A stretch of DNA of 64,000 nt from Gammaproteobacteria bacterium 53_120_T64. GTDB lineage: Bacteria; Pseudomonadota; Gammaproteobacteria; Pseudomonadales; Porticoccaceae. The stretch spans positions 23,523 to 87,522 of the forward strand of contig MAAT01000062.1 in assembly GCA_002162815.1 (NCBI GenBank), in the 5' to 3' direction. Below are positions 15,502-25,090 of this stretch, piece after piece. The position numbers and the translations under genes are program-made. Each line of letters starts with the position of its first letter. The stretch's first letter is position 1. The notes below the pieces were generated by a model that saw only the letters and a program-made list of their open reading frames with translations, searched no databases and was not told the origin of the DNA.

Positions 15502-18465
15502 CTATTGCGGCCGCTCGCCGAAAATAATGTCAGAAGGCAGCGAGGCATTGTGATAATGGTCATAAGCAATGATTTGATAGCTGACTGCGCCCTGAGGCGG
15601 CCATTCATCTTCCAGCAGCAGCCCCTCTCTATGCGTATAGGCTTGGCCATTACGATGGATTTTGTAATAGGCAACGCCCGTATTGTCTGATGAGGCACTC
15701 CAGCTGACGTTAAACCCGTAGGCGCCATTAAAGGCTACTTGCAAGCCTTGGGGTTGGCTTGGTGTTTCTGAATCACCCGCTGTAAGCCGCACTTCATTAG
15801 ACACTGCAAGTACTTCGCCACCGGCATTGAGTGCAGTTACTACGAAGCGGTATTGCGTATGCAGCGTTAACCAGTCTTGATTCGCTGCTGTCATAGTGGC
15901 CGATGTGTGGCTAACAATGACGCCGTTTCTTGATATCTGATAAGCGGTAACCGGGTTTGCAGGATCACTTTGCACCTCACTCCAGGTAAGTGCGATACCC
16001 CAGGTTTCAGGCCTGGCTTGCGCGGCAAGCGTAATGGAGCGGGCGGGTAAAGTGCCGACGATAGACGCTGAGGGCGGCGAGGCGTTGTCATAAAGATCAT
16101 AGGCAATGACCTGATACGTCGCACTCTCACCCGGTGGCCAATTATCGGCGAAGACGGTTTGCTCAGTCGAGGCGATGACTTCGCCATTACGGTAAATGCT
16201 ATAACGCGCGACGCTGCTATTGTCGGATGAGGCCGTCCAGGTGAGATTAAAACCGTAATTGCCATCAAAGCTTACCGCAAGGTTAGAGGGTGCTGTGGAT
16301 GGCTCGGAGTCCCCAGCCATCGTGTGAACACTATTCGATGTGCTGATTACTGCACCCGCAGTATCAACGGCTTTGATTTGAAAGGCATAAAGTACCCCGA
16401 GTGCTAACCAGTCATCGTTATACGTGAGCGTGCCGCCATCGACATGCCCGACAAACTGCTCATCTCTAAATATTTGGTAGAAATGGACAGGAATATTTAA
16501 GGCTAACCAGGTGAGTGCAAGCCCTCGGGTTTCGGCCCTGGCCGTTACACCAAGTTCAATCGGATCATTTTCTGGATCTGGCTCTGGCTCTGGCTCTGGA
16601 GCAGGCATGAGCTCTACATAGTCATAAGCAAGAGTTGTGCGATCGCAGCCCTCCCACCAGCAAGGATAGTCGCTGATATATTGCAATGTAGCGGCGAGCT
16701 TTGGCGTTTCTGCCATGGGCTGTTGCTGGTATTCCTTGAGTGGGAATGCGCCAAACGATCCCCACCGGCCAGTGCTCTGGAAGACCATATACAGTGTGCC
16801 TCCAGCGGTTCGCCAATCATCAAAATGCTGGCTAAAGGCCGTGCCCATTCGGGCGTCACGGTTGCCCGCTAAGAGCACTTGCCCATTAATAATGGCGCGC
16901 TCATCGCGCATATCACCGGCAAAGGTTAAGTGCTGCCCGCCTTCATAGGCCGATAGTTCAAGGCCATATTCATTGGCAAGCGTAATATTCTCATCAATAA
17001 AACCTTGCGTTTGAGTCAGCGCTCCGCCTTCGGGTGCCTGTGCCCAATCTGGCAATTCAGGGTCATAGCTGAGATCACGTAAAATGCCCTGGTTGATTTC
17101 TGCAAACAGGCGGTCAATGGCCAGCGCAGGATCCTCTGTCAGCCAGTCCGTCCAGAGCGGTAAATAACGATCATTGTTAACGTAGCCGCCAAAATAGGGG
17201 CCAATCGCCAAAGAGTCGACATCTTCGGCGCATTTTCTACCCTCTCGCTCGCTGGCCCATAAGGGACAATCGAGAATGCGTCGATTGACCCAGACATTGG
17301 CGACGAAGCCGCCCATGACACAATTCACACGTCCGGCTTGATCGGCAAAGGTGGCTTTCCAGATTTGACACATTTGCGCCGTACGTTTGCCAAAATAATT
17401 TAATCGATAATCAAAGGCATCGGCGCCGGCATTGGGCCAGGTTTCTCTACCACGCGCCTCCATCCAGTTGGCATCGATAATATAGGGGTAGGCGTCATTC
17501 CAAATCTCGTTGCCCAGTTCAATTCGAACGGTTAAATTTTCATCCAGCTGGTCCTTAACCAGTTGGGCGTACTGTTGCATATAGTCGTCGTCAACACGCA
17601 CAGGCATATTCAGCCACGGCTCGGCCTGGGTTTTATTGGCCAAATCAATGGCCATCTCCAGAGGCACGCCATTCTCAATGGCCCAGGATACATTCGCAGG
17701 CAGTGGGCGGTCGCTCCACACCCGCTGCTCGCTGGCAATGGTGGCGAGCATACCCATAAAACGTAATGCCCGGTATTGGCTGAGGTCCTGCAAAAAGAGT
17801 GGATGAAAGGATTGGTTATGATAGATTTGCTCAAAGCGTGCAAATGACGATGGCGTTTCACATTCATCGGCTGTGGCGGCATAAGCTGTTGGCCTTGTGC
17901 CGCAAATACCGCCGGGTACAAGAATACGAATATTGCGCAGATAATTACCCGTGTTATTGGGATCGGTTTTTCTTATTTGCAGATGAAAGTGAGCGCCGGC
18001 ATCGAGCTGAACAATATGACGACCCGGGGCCGATTTATCGTCAAGGTAGGTGACACCGTTATAACTTAGCTCGCCCTCACCATCATAGAGGATGGTGTAT
18101 TCACCAACGGGGTAATGCGTATTGTCCTGGTAGATGATGGTGTGAACGTAATGAAAATCAGGGTCATCTCTTTCCGGCAATGATTGGGGCCAGCCCTGCT
18201 CATCGAGATCAAGCCGCTCTAGATACTCCGTACTCGCGGTATAGGTATCGGCATTGTAGGTGGACCACAAACCACCGCTGCCGTTGGCGGCATGTTTCAT
18301 CACGTCAATCAAGGTCCACTGGGTCGACCAATAGTTCAATTCGCTCAGATTGATGCCAATGGCAGATTTTTCATTGGGGCTGCTTGCCGCATAAAGTAGC
18401 GGAGAAAGTGATAGGAGGACTGCGATAAGACTGTAGTGACATCTTTTCTTCATGTGTTTATCCAT
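15502..18465 (-). CDS. Secreted glycoside-hydrolase-like protein with three FN3 modules
   Basis: From the ATG at 18465 the protein has 987 residues and begins with a basic stretch and a hydrophobic signal peptide ending near LLYAASS, so it is exported. The frame extends to 18567, but the extra residues precede the signal and are unlikely. The first 600 or so residues resemble a clan GH-A type barrel: an ELGNEIWN motif (about 17500) supplies an Asn-Glu pair typical of the acid/base, and AYEGGQH (about 16935) a likely nucleophile Glu. A Pro-Glu linker (about 16580) leads into three fibronectin type III domains that repeat a YxIYRNGxVIA-like pattern. The substrate is unknown; polysaccharide breakdown is inferred. 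Confidence 0.75.
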   Translation of the reverse strand: MDKHMKKRCHYSLIAVLLSLSPLLYAASSPNEKSAIGINLSELNYWSTQWTLIDVMKHAANGSGGLWSTYNADTYTASTEYLERLDLDEQGWPQSLPERDDPDFHYVHTIIYQDNTHYPVGEYTILYDGEGELSYNGVTYLDDKSAPGRHIVQLDAGAHFHLQIRKTDPNNTGNYLRNIRILVPGGICGTRPTAYAATADECETPSSFARFEQIYHNQSFHPLFLQDLSQYRALRFMGMLATIASEQRVWSDRPLPANVSWAIENGVPLEMAIDLANKTQAEPWLNMPVRVDDDYMQQYAQLVKDQLDENLTVRIELGNEIWNDAYPYIIDANWMEARGRETWPNAGADAFDYRLNYFGKRTAQMCQIWKATFADQAGRVNCVMGGFVANVWVNRRILDCPLWASEREGRKCAEDVDSLAIGPYFGGYVNNDRYLPLWTDWLTEDPALAIDRLFAEINQGILRDLSYDPELPDWAQAPEGGALTQTQGFIDENITLANEYGLELSAYEGGQHLTFAGDMRDERAIINGQVLLAGNRDARMGTAFSQHFDDWRTAGGTLYMVFQSTGRWGSFGAFPLKEYQQQPMAETPKLAATLQYISDYPCWWEGCDRTTLAYDYVELMPAPEPEPEPDPENDPIELGVTARAETRGLALTWLALNIPVHFYQIFRDEQFVGHVDGGTLTYNDDWLALGVLYAFQIKAVDTAGAVISTSNSVHTMAGDSEPSTAPSNLAVSFDGNYGFNLTWTASSDNSSVARYSIYRNGEVIASTEQTVFADNWPPGESATYQVIAYDLYDNASPPSASIVGTLPARSITLAAQARPETWGIALTWSEVQSDPANPVTAYQISRNGVIVSHTSATMTAANQDWLTLHTQYRFVVTALNAGGEVLAVSNEVRLTAGDSETPSQPQGLQVAFNGAYGFNVSWSASSDNTGVAYYKIHRNGQAYTHREGLLLEDEWPPQGAVSYQIIAYDHYHNASLPSDIIFGERPQ

Positions 18466-18817
18466 CCTGGAAAATGAGAGCTTAGCCAGAATACGGTGTA
18501 ATGTATTCGCTGTTTTGGCTACTTGGCGATTCCCTTGCCCGAAATTACATCGAGTCGAAAAAAACATTGGATGACGATGGCGCCATCATCTGTCGAGTAA
18601 GTGCTCCATTACGAGTAGGTGTTAACGAAGCCGAATTTATAACTATTAACCCCGCTTCTCAATAAGCCTTGGGTTCAAATCTGCAGTGCATAACGTCGTG
18701 CGCTGTGGCGGCAGGAAAACGGGGTAAACTCTTTCCATGCCACACCGTTCTTGCGACCAGCTAAGCGCTCACTGAATAATTAGAGACCCAAACCGCGTCG
18801 ATAGCAACATTTTAAAA
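18466..18817. other. Intergenic region between the TetR gene and the secreted hydrolase gene
   Basis: About 350 bases with no open frame worth reporting. Both flanking genes are on the minus strand, so the part near 18470-18600 should contain the promoter of the hydrolase gene, but no consensus box stands out and I saw no terminator for the TetR gene. Confidence 0.4.
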
Positions 18818-19396
18818 CTACAGCGCGGAAAGACCCACATTAATAATGCCCTGCAAGGTCTCGCGGCTAGTATTCATCTTCGCATGCATCCGCAAGCCAA
18901 CGGCCAGGGTCAATAAATAATCGGCCATTGCCTTTGGCGATTTTTCACTATCGAGCAGCCCCAGTGACTGGGCCTCGGACAAGCGCTTTTCAAACAGGGC
19001 ATTTAAGGGCTTGGTGCGCTGCTCGGCCTGGTCGGCCAGGTGGTGATTGACGTGGGCAAATTCAGAAATACTGTTAAACAACAGGCAGCCGCGCGAGCGA
19101 ATCGCCTCATCTTCGATCAAACAAACACTTTCCAGGAAGCTGCGGATGGCCAGCAAGGGATCATCGATGGACCAAAGCGTGGCCTTTAACGTGACCGCCA
19201 CTTCTTCGACGTACAGGTCGAGAGCCTCGAGAAACAGCCCCTCCTTATCACCAAAGGCCGCGTATAAACTGCCACGATTGAGGCCCATGGCACTGAGCAA
19301 CTTCTGGATTGAACTGGACTCATAGCCCTCCGCCCAAAACACCTGCATGGCAGCATTAACGACCTCGAGTCGATTGTATTCCGGCGGTCGCGGCAT
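18818..19396 (-). CDS. TetR/AcrR-family transcriptional regulator
   Basis: This 192-residue regulator has the N-terminal helix-turn-helix in the form IQKLLSAMGLNRGSLYAAFGDKEGLF (motif within residues 28-55, broken here by key residues G39, S42, Y44, F47), followed by an all-helical ligand domain. The pattern MGLNRGSLYAAFGDK is typical of the NemR/AcuR-like branch. A perfect palindrome directly abuts its start codon and is a likely autoregulatory operator. The gene stands alone between nfuA and the secreted hydrolase gene; its target is not evident. Confidence 0.88.
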   Translation of the reverse strand: MPRPPEYNRLEVVNAAMQVFWAEGYESSSIQKLLSAMGLNRGSLYAAFGDKEGLFLEALDLYVEEVAVTLKATLWSIDDPLLAIRSFLESVCLIEDEAIRSRGCLLFNSISEFAHVNHHLADQAEQRTKPLNALFEKRLSEAQSLGLLDSEKSPKAMADYLLTLAVGLRMHAKMNTSRETLQGIINVGLSAL

Positions 19397-19407
19397 AGAC
19401 GTGTCTA
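19396..19407. promoter_or_regulatory. Palindrome abutting the TetR start, candidate operator
   Basis: TAGACGTGTCTA is a perfect 12-base palindrome that begins at the first base of the TetR start codon. TAGAC half-sites are, from memory, typical of NemR-like TetR proteins. A protein bound here would block its own transcription or translation start. Confidence 0.4.
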
Positions 19408-19517
19408 GTATTGAAGAAGGGTAGAAAATATACCACTAATCGATATCGGCTGATAAGAAAAAGAATAGCCGAGAGGGGAAACGCCACGACAAAGCGCAGT
19501 GGCGCTGTACTAGGTCG

Positions 19518-20102
19518 CTATTTATAAAAGGCCTGGGAGCTATCGCTGTGGTCGGTAATATCGCGCACGCCTTTTAACTCGGGGATTTTCTCCAACAAAG
19601 TCCGCTCAACCCCGTCTTTCAGGGTCACATCCGCTTGGCCACAACCCTGGCAACCGCCACCGAACTGCAGCACCGCAATATCACCATCCATCTCTTCCAG
19701 GCTAATATTGCCGCCGTGGGCAGCGAGGCCGGGATTGATTTCACTGTGCAGAATGTAATTAACCTTGTCTTCAACCGGGCTGTCATCACTGACCCGAGGC
19801 ATGCGTGAATTGGGTGCGCGAATACTCAACTGACCACCCAGGCGGTCGGGGGAATAGTCAACCTTGGCATCTTCCAAAAAGGGAATGCTGCGCTTATCGA
19901 GATAGGCCTTAAGCCCGGGCAGTTCGAGTATTTGATCCTCCTCCTGCTCTTCACCCGGACGGCAATAGGCAATACAGGTCTCGGCTTTCGGAGTGCCCGG
20001 ATCGGCGACAAACAAGCGTATGGCAATGCCCTCACAGTCCTGCTTTACCAGCAGGTCGGACAAATATTCTTGGGCTGATTCGGTGATTTCGATACTGCTC
20101 AT
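19518..20102 (-). CDS. nfuA: Fe-S biogenesis protein NfuA
   Basis: This 194-residue cytoplasmic scaffold/carrier delivers [4Fe-4S] clusters to target enzymes. The N-terminal degenerate A-type HesB/IscA domain (residues 1-95) is followed by the Nfu domain with [17 protein letters not shown]; Cys151 and Cys154 form the CxxC that binds the cluster at the dimer interface. Length and layout match E. coli NfuA (about 191 residues). It starts with ATG at 20102 with AGGT upstream and lies in its own transcription unit upstream of the TetR gene. Confidence 0.96.
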   Translation of the reverse strand: MSSIEITESAQEYLSDLLVKQDCEGIAIRLFVADPGTPKAETCIAYCRPGEEQEEDQILELPGLKAYLDKRSIPFLEDAKVDYSPDRLGGQLSIRAPNSRMPRVSDDSPVEDKVNYILHSEINPGLAAHGGNISLEEMDGDIAVLQFGGGCQGCGQADVTLKDGVERTLLEKIPELKGVRDITDHSDSSQAFYK

Positions 20103-20428
20103 TGCGACGACCTATACCTGAGTAAATTACTCACCTATTGTACCCAGAAAGCCGCCGCCGCTCAATGCTGAGAAAGACGCCCAACCCCTACCCGTCACCT
20201 ATCAGGCCCTGGGAATCACTCTTCTGTCCCACGAAAGTCACGTACTCCTCGATCGTTTAATTAACCGCTGAGGAATCTCGTCGTTACGGATAGCGGTCAT
20301 TGGTGTTCATGCCTTCCGTCAAGGCCAGCAAGTCAACCCCACAGTTCTTCATGCATTACCCACAGCACGGCGGCCACCAAGCTGCTAAAATGGGCCGCTG
20401 ATTCTGACCCCAAATACCGGATAAACTG
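20103..20428. other. Divergent intergenic region nfuA/metH
   Basis: About 325 bases hold the promoters of nfuA (leftward) and metH (rightward). I looked for a cobalamin riboswitch B12 box or a SAM riboswitch ahead of metH and did not recognise one. No clear sigma-70 promoter was found by eye. Confidence 0.4.
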
Positions 20429-23400
20429 TTGACTACTCTCGCCGATCGCATCACCGCCCTCCATCAAGCCGCCGCCAGCCGCCTGCTCTTTCTCGACGGC
20501 GCCACTGGCACCATGATTCAGCGCCACAAACTGGGCGAGGCCGACTTTCGCGGTGAGCGCTTTGCCGACTGGCATCAAGATCTCGGTGGCAACAACGATC
20601 TGTTGGTACTGACCCAGCCACAGATTATTCGCGACATCCACCGCGCCTATCTCCAGGCCGGTGCCGATATTATCGAGACCAATACCTTTAATGCCACCTG
20701 CGCTTCCCAGTCCGACTACGGCATGGAGGCCATCGTCTATGAGCTCAATTTCGAGGCGGCAAAAATGGCCCGCGAGGCCGCCGACGAGTTCAGCGCACTG
20801 ACCCCCGACAAACCCCGCTGGGTGGCCGGTGTTATTGGCCCGACCAGCCGCACCGCATCGATCTCTCCCGACGTCAACGACCCCGCCGCCCGCAATACTA
20901 CCTTTGACGAGTTGGCCGAGGACTACCGCAATGCCACCCGCGCCCTGATTGCCGGGGGTAGCGACATCATTATGATCGAGACCGTCTTCGACACCCTCAA
21001 TGCCAAGGCGGCGGTGTTTGCGGTACAGGATGTCTACGAAGAACTGGGTATTGAGTTGCCGATAATGATTTCCGGCACCATCACCGATGCCAGCGGCCGC
21101 ACACTATCGGGACAAACCCCCGAGGCCTTTTGGAATAGCCTGGCCCACGCCAAGCCCTTTGCCATTGGCCTCAACTGCGCCCTCGGTGGTGAGCAACTGC
21201 GCCCCCACATTGAAGAACTGTCGAACATTTGTGCCACGCTGATCAGCGCCCACCCCAACGCCGGTCTGCCCAACGCCTTTGGCGAGTACGATGAAACGCC
21301 GGAAGAAACGGCCAGTATTATTGCCGAGTTTGCCGACCGTGGCCTGATCAATATCGTCGGCGGCTGCTGCGGCACCACCCCCGAACACATTAGTGCCATT
21401 ATCGAGGCCTGCGAGGCCAAAGCGCCACGAAGCGTACCGGAAGAAGCCCAGAGCTGCCGCCTCTCCGGCCTTGAACCCTTCACCATTGACGGCAACTCCC
21501 TGTTCGTCAATGTCGGTGAGCGCTGCAATGTCACCGGCTCGGCCCGCTTTAAGCGGCTGGTGCTCGAGGGCGACTACGAAACCGCCCTCGCCGTGGCCCT
21601 GGAACAAGTCGAGAACGGCGCACAAGTTATCGACATCAATATGGACGAGGGCATGCTCGACGCCGTCGAGGCGATGACCACCTTTTTAAAGCTGATCGCC
21701 TCTGAGCCGGATATTTCCCGCATTCCGATCATGGTCGACTCGTCGAAATGGCACGTTATTGAAGAGGGTTTAAAGTGCATTCAAGGCAAGCCGGTGGTCA
21801 ACTCCATCAGCATGAAGGAGGGCGAAGCGGCCTTTATTGAGCAGGCCAAACTGTGCAAACGCTACGGCGCCGCTATCGTGGTGATGGCCTTTGACACCGA
21901 CGGCCAGGCCGACAATTTGCAACGGCGCATCGAGATCTGCGGGCGCAGTTACGAGCTGCTCGTCAATGAGGTCGGCTTTAACCCCAACGATATTATTTTC
22001 GACCCCAATGTCTTTGCCGTCGCCACCGGTATTGAGGAACACAACAACTACGCCGTCGATTTTATCGAAGCCTGCCGTTGGATTACCGCCAATCTGCCGG
22101 GTGCCAAAATCTCCGGTGGCATCAGCAATGTGTCCTTTTCCTTTCGTGGCAATAATCCGGTGCGCGAGGCCATTCACTCGGTGTTTCTCTACCACGCCAT
22201 TAAAGCTGGCCTCAGCATGGGCATCGTTAACGCCGGCCAGCTCGCGGTTTACGACGACCTGCCCGCGGAATTGCGCGAGGCCGTGGAAGACGTGATTGGC
22301 AATCGTCGCGATGACAGCACCGATCGCCTGCTCGCCATTGCCGCTGATTACCTCGGTGACGGCAGCAGCAAAGAAAAGAAGGAAGACCTAGCCTGGCGCC
22401 AGTTCGACGTTCACAAACGCCTCGAACACGCCCTGGTGAAAGGCATCACCACCCACATTATTGAAGACACCGAAGAGGCTCGCCTACAGGCCGAACGCCC
22501 CCTGCATGTGATTGAAGGGCCGCTGATGGACGGCATGAATGTGGTCGGTGATTTATTTGGCGATGGCAAAATGTTTCTGCCCCAAGTGGTTAAATCGGCA
22601 CGGGTAATGAAACAATCCGTCGCCCATTTACAACCTTTTATTGAAGCAGAAAAAGACGGTGTCGCCAGCAGTAACGGCAAAATATTAATGGCCACGGTAA
22701 AGGGCGATGTCCACGACATCGGCAAAAACATCGTCGGCGTGGTACTGCAGTGCAATAATTTTGAAGTGATTGATCTCGGCGTGATGGTGGCCTGTGACAA
22801 AATTCTCAGCGTCGCCAAAGAGGAAGGCGTCGATATCATTGGCCTTTCCGGTCTTATCACCCCCTCCCTCGATGAAATGGTTCACGTCGCCGCCGAGATG
22901 GAAAGGCTCGACTTCGACCTGCCGCTGATGATCGGTGGGGCAACCACCTCCAAGGCCCATACCGCCGTAAAAATAGACCCCAAATACAAGCGCGCCCAGG
23001 CCATTTATGTTGCCGATGCCTCCCGCGCCGTGGGCGTGGCCAGCACCCTGATGAACCTGGAAAAGCGTCAGGCCTACTACGATGACACCGCCGCCGAATA
23101 CAATGTCGTGCGTGAGCGTGTCGCCAACAGAACACCCCGTGGCGACATTGTGCCCTACGACAAAGCAGTCGCCGCTGGCTGGCAGTACGACTGGGCCAAC
23201 TACAGCCCCGTACAGCCAAAAACCTTAGGTGTGCAGGTGTTTAAAGACTATCCATTGGCAGAGCTGATCGACACCATCGACTGGACGCCATTTTTTATTA
23301 CCTGGAGTCTAGCCGGAAAATACCCAAAGATTCTTAAAGACAAGGTGGTCGGTGAAGCGGCGCAAAACTTATTCGACGATGCCCAGGCCATGCTGCGCGA

Positions 23401-24136
23401 TTTGGTCGACAACCACAAACTCAAGGCCAATGCGGTGTTGGGTATTTGGCCGGCCAATCGGGTCGACGGTGATGACATCGAGATATACCGCGATGCCAGT
23501 GCCAACGAGACCCTCGCCACCAGCCATGCAATTCGCCAGCAAACGCGCAAGGGTAAAGACGATTCACCGCTGACCTCATTGGCCGATTTTATCGCCCCCA
23601 AAACATCGGGAAAAATAGATTATATCGGTGCCTTTGCGGTGACCACCGGCATTAACGCCGACGAACTGGCAGCGGAGTACGAAGCCAAGGGTGACGATTA
23701 CAATTCAATTATGGTCAAAGCCCTCGCCGACCGTTTGGCAGAATCCCTAGCGGAACATATGCACCGTCGTGTGCGCAGAGAATTGTGGGGCTATGCCGTC
23801 GACGAAAATCTCGACAACCAAGCATTAATTGGCGAAAAATATCAGGGTATTCGCCCCGCCCCTGGCTACCCCGCCTGCCCCGACCACACCGAAAAACGCA
23901 CCATTTTTGCTCTATTAAATGCCGAGGAAAATGCCGAAATAACGCTGACCGAAAGTGACGCCATGTTTCCCGCCGCCTCGGTTAGCGGCTGGTATTTTGG
24001 CCACCCCGAAGCCCATTATTTTAATACCGGCAAGATGCAACGGGATCAAATCGACAGCCTAGCCCAGCGTAAAAACAGCAGTACCAAACAGCTGGAGCGC
24101 GAGCTCAGCCCAGTGCTAGGCTATAACCCCGATTGA
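20429..24136 (+). CDS. metH: Cobalamin-dependent methionine synthase MetH
   Basis: This 1235-residue enzyme transfers a methyl group from methyltetrahydrofolate to homocysteine through methylcobalamin. All four modules are present: the homocysteine domain with zinc ligands (NCALGG about residue 249 and GGCCGTT about 311), the pterin-binding domain (about 350-640), the B12 module with [11 protein letters not shown] (about 760, whose His is the lower cobalt ligand), and the AdoMet reactivation domain with [12 protein letters not shown] near residue 1148. The start appears to be TTG: the frame is open only back to a TGA at 20405 and contains no ATG before residue 1. It is followed 10 bases later by a small DUF2970 gene. 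Confidence 0.97.
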   Translation: MTTLADRITALHQAAASRLLFLDGATGTMIQRHKLGEADFRGERFADWHQDLGGNNDLLVLTQPQIIRDIHRAYLQAGADIIETNTFNATCASQSDYGMEAIVYELNFEAAKMAREAADEFSALTPDKPRWVAGVIGPTSRTASISPDVNDPAARNTTFDELAEDYRNATRALIAGGSDIIMIETVFDTLNAKAAVFAVQDVYEELGIELPIMISGTITDASGRTLSGQTPEAFWNSLAHAKPFAIGLNCALGGEQLRPHIEELSNICATLISAHPNAGLPNAFGEYDETPEETASIIAEFADRGLINIVGGCCGTTPEHISAIIEACEAKAPRSVPEEAQSCRLSGLEPFTIDGNSLFVNVGERCNVTGSARFKRLVLEGDYETALAVALEQVENGAQVIDINMDEGMLDAVEAMTTFLKLIASEPDISRIPIMVDSSKWHVIEEGLKCIQGKPVVNSISMKEGEAAFIEQAKLCKRYGAAIVVMAFDTDGQADNLQRRIEICGRSYELLVNEVGFNPNDIIFDPNVFAVATGIEEHNNYAVDFIEACRWITANLPGAKISGGISNVSFSFRGNNPVREAIHSVFLYHAIKAGLSMGIVNAGQLAVYDDLPAELREAVEDVIGNRRDDSTDRLLAIAADYLGDGSSKEKKEDLAWRQFDVHKRLEHALVKGITTHIIEDTEEARLQAERPLHVIEGPLMDGMNVVGDLFGDGKMFLPQVVKSARVMKQSVAHLQPFIEAEKDGVASSNGKILMATVKGDVHDIGKNIVGVVLQCNNFEVIDLGVMVACDKILSVAKEEGVDIIGLSGLITPSLDEMVHVAAEMERLDFDLPLMIGGATTSKAHTAVKIDPKYKRAQAIYVADASRAVGVASTLMNLEKRQAYYDDTAAEYNVVRERVANRTPRGDIVPYDKAVAAGWQYDWANYSPVQPKTLGVQVFKDYPLAELIDTIDWTPFFITWSLAGKYPKILKDKVVGEAAQNLFDDAQAMLRDLVDNHKLKANAVLGIWPANRVDGDDIEIYRDASANETLATSHAIRQQTRKGKDDSPLTSLADFIAPKTSGKIDYIGAFAVTTGINADELAAEYEAKGDDYNSIMVKALADRLAESLAEHMHRRVRRELWGYAVDENLDNQALIGEKYQGIRPAPGYPACPDHTEKRTIFALLNAEENAEITLTESDAMFPAASVSGWYFGHPEAHYFNTGKMQRDQIDSLAQRKNSSTKQLERELSPVLGYNPD

Positions 24137-24146
24137 GGACTTGCTG

Positions 24147-24371
24147 ATGAATAAGCAGGATGATAAGCATGAAGCTGATGACGAGCAAAGGCCCGGCGCC
24201 ATCGATCTACTGAAAAGTACCCTGTCGGCCGCCATCGGCGTGCAAACTAATGCCAACCGCGAAAGGGATTTCAAGCACGGCAATATTAAAACCTTTGTGG
24301 TGGCCGGCATTGTTTTTACCGTGGTATTTATTGGCACGGTAATTAGCGTGGTTAACTTTGTTCTACCCTAA
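24147..24371 (+). CDS. DUF2970 small membrane protein
   Basis: This 74-residue protein has a charged N-terminal half and one C-terminal transmembrane helix (about residues 48-70, FVVAGIVFTVVFIGTVIS). The sequence AIDLLKSTLSAAIGVQ...ERDF matches what I remember of DUF2970. The ATG at 24147 has a good GAGGA site 7 bases upstream, so the earlier TTG is not needed. It lies 10 bases after metH and is probably cotranscribed. Its function is unknown. Confidence 0.82.
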   Translation: MNKQDDKHEADDEQRPGAIDLLKSTLSAAIGVQTNANRERDFKHGNIKTFVVAGIVFTVVFIGTVISVVNFVLP

Positions 24372-24454
24372 GGCTAGGTAGTCACCGAGAAAGCCATACA
24401 TAAATCCTGCGGTACTCCCTAGCACTCTCGATAAAACACAGGGCTTACAGGAGC

Positions 24455-24497
24455 GGCGCCGATAACCAGCCTGACACCGAGGCGAGTTATCGTCGCC
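24455..24497. terminator. Hairpin between convergent DUF2970 and pqiC genes
   Basis: An imperfect stem (12 positions, one mismatch; arms 24455-24466 and 24486-24497) with a 19-base loop lies between two convergent genes. It has no T tract, so it is at best a weak or rho-assisted terminator. Confidence 0.35.
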
Positions 24498-24532
24498 ACC
24501 CTGCTTAAGCGTGGCCTCTTCAAGTAAAACAC

Positions 24533-25090
24533 TTACAGTGAAGCCGCTATCGCCACTGCCAGTTTGCGCAACAACGACTTCTCCGCCGTCACCAATGCCT
24601 CGTAGCCATCAACACTCAGGGCCTGGCTTTCCGCAAAGCCATGCTCAGAAACGACGCTGTGCCGATCGAGAGCAAATACCTGCCAGTAGGCAACCAGGGT
24701 GGCCTCTCCACTGGTGGTGCCGTGCAGCTGGTCGATACGCAAATCAATACGGCGCTGCCAGTCATTTTCACCGCTATCATGGACACGGATGATTTGCCCC
24801 TTATGTGCAGATATTTCTCGCGCCATAAATACCCGCAAACTGGCCCGTAAAGGTTCCGCCCACTGATGATCGCGAGCTGTGCGCACCTCGCCACTACTGG
24901 TCTCCTGCACCAGACCCAGGTTGTCAATATAGGGCGCTACCACGACAGTACCCAGCCCCACTACAGCGCTTTGCTGATCAACAGAAAACTGACTAGGCGC
25001 CTCACTGCGCAATAGATACTGTTTCAGTGCCGGTACCGTACTCGTACAGCCGCTGGCCAACACCAAGACTATAAAAATAAGAAATTTCAT
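24533..25090 (-). CDS. pqiC: PqiC-like outer-membrane lipoprotein
   Basis: This 185-residue protein starts MKFLIFIVLVLASGCTS, a lipoprotein signal with lipobox ASGC. The mature part has the ABC-transport-auxiliary lipoprotein pattern (LRSE, VVVAPYIDNLGLV, DLRIDQLHG, YWQVFAL). In E. coli PqiC is lipidated in the outer membrane and completes the periplasm-spanning PqiB channel. Its ATG overlaps the end of the pqiB-like gene by four bases, so it is the last gene of the pqi operon. Confidence 0.9.
   Translation of the reverse strand: MKFLIFIVLVLASGCTSTVPALKQYLLRSEAPSQFSVDQQSAVVGLGTVVVAPYIDNLGLVQETSSGEVRTARDHQWAEPLRASLRVFMAREISAHKGQIIRVHDSGENDWQRRIDLRIDQLHGTTSGEATLVAYWQVFALDRHSVVSEHGFAESQALSVDGYEALVTAEKSLLRKLAVAIAASL

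Noticed and set aside
20103..20428. Possible cobalamin or SAM riboswitch ahead of metH
   Set aside because: No B12 box or SAM-riboswitch core was recognisable in the leader. A covariance-model search would settle it.
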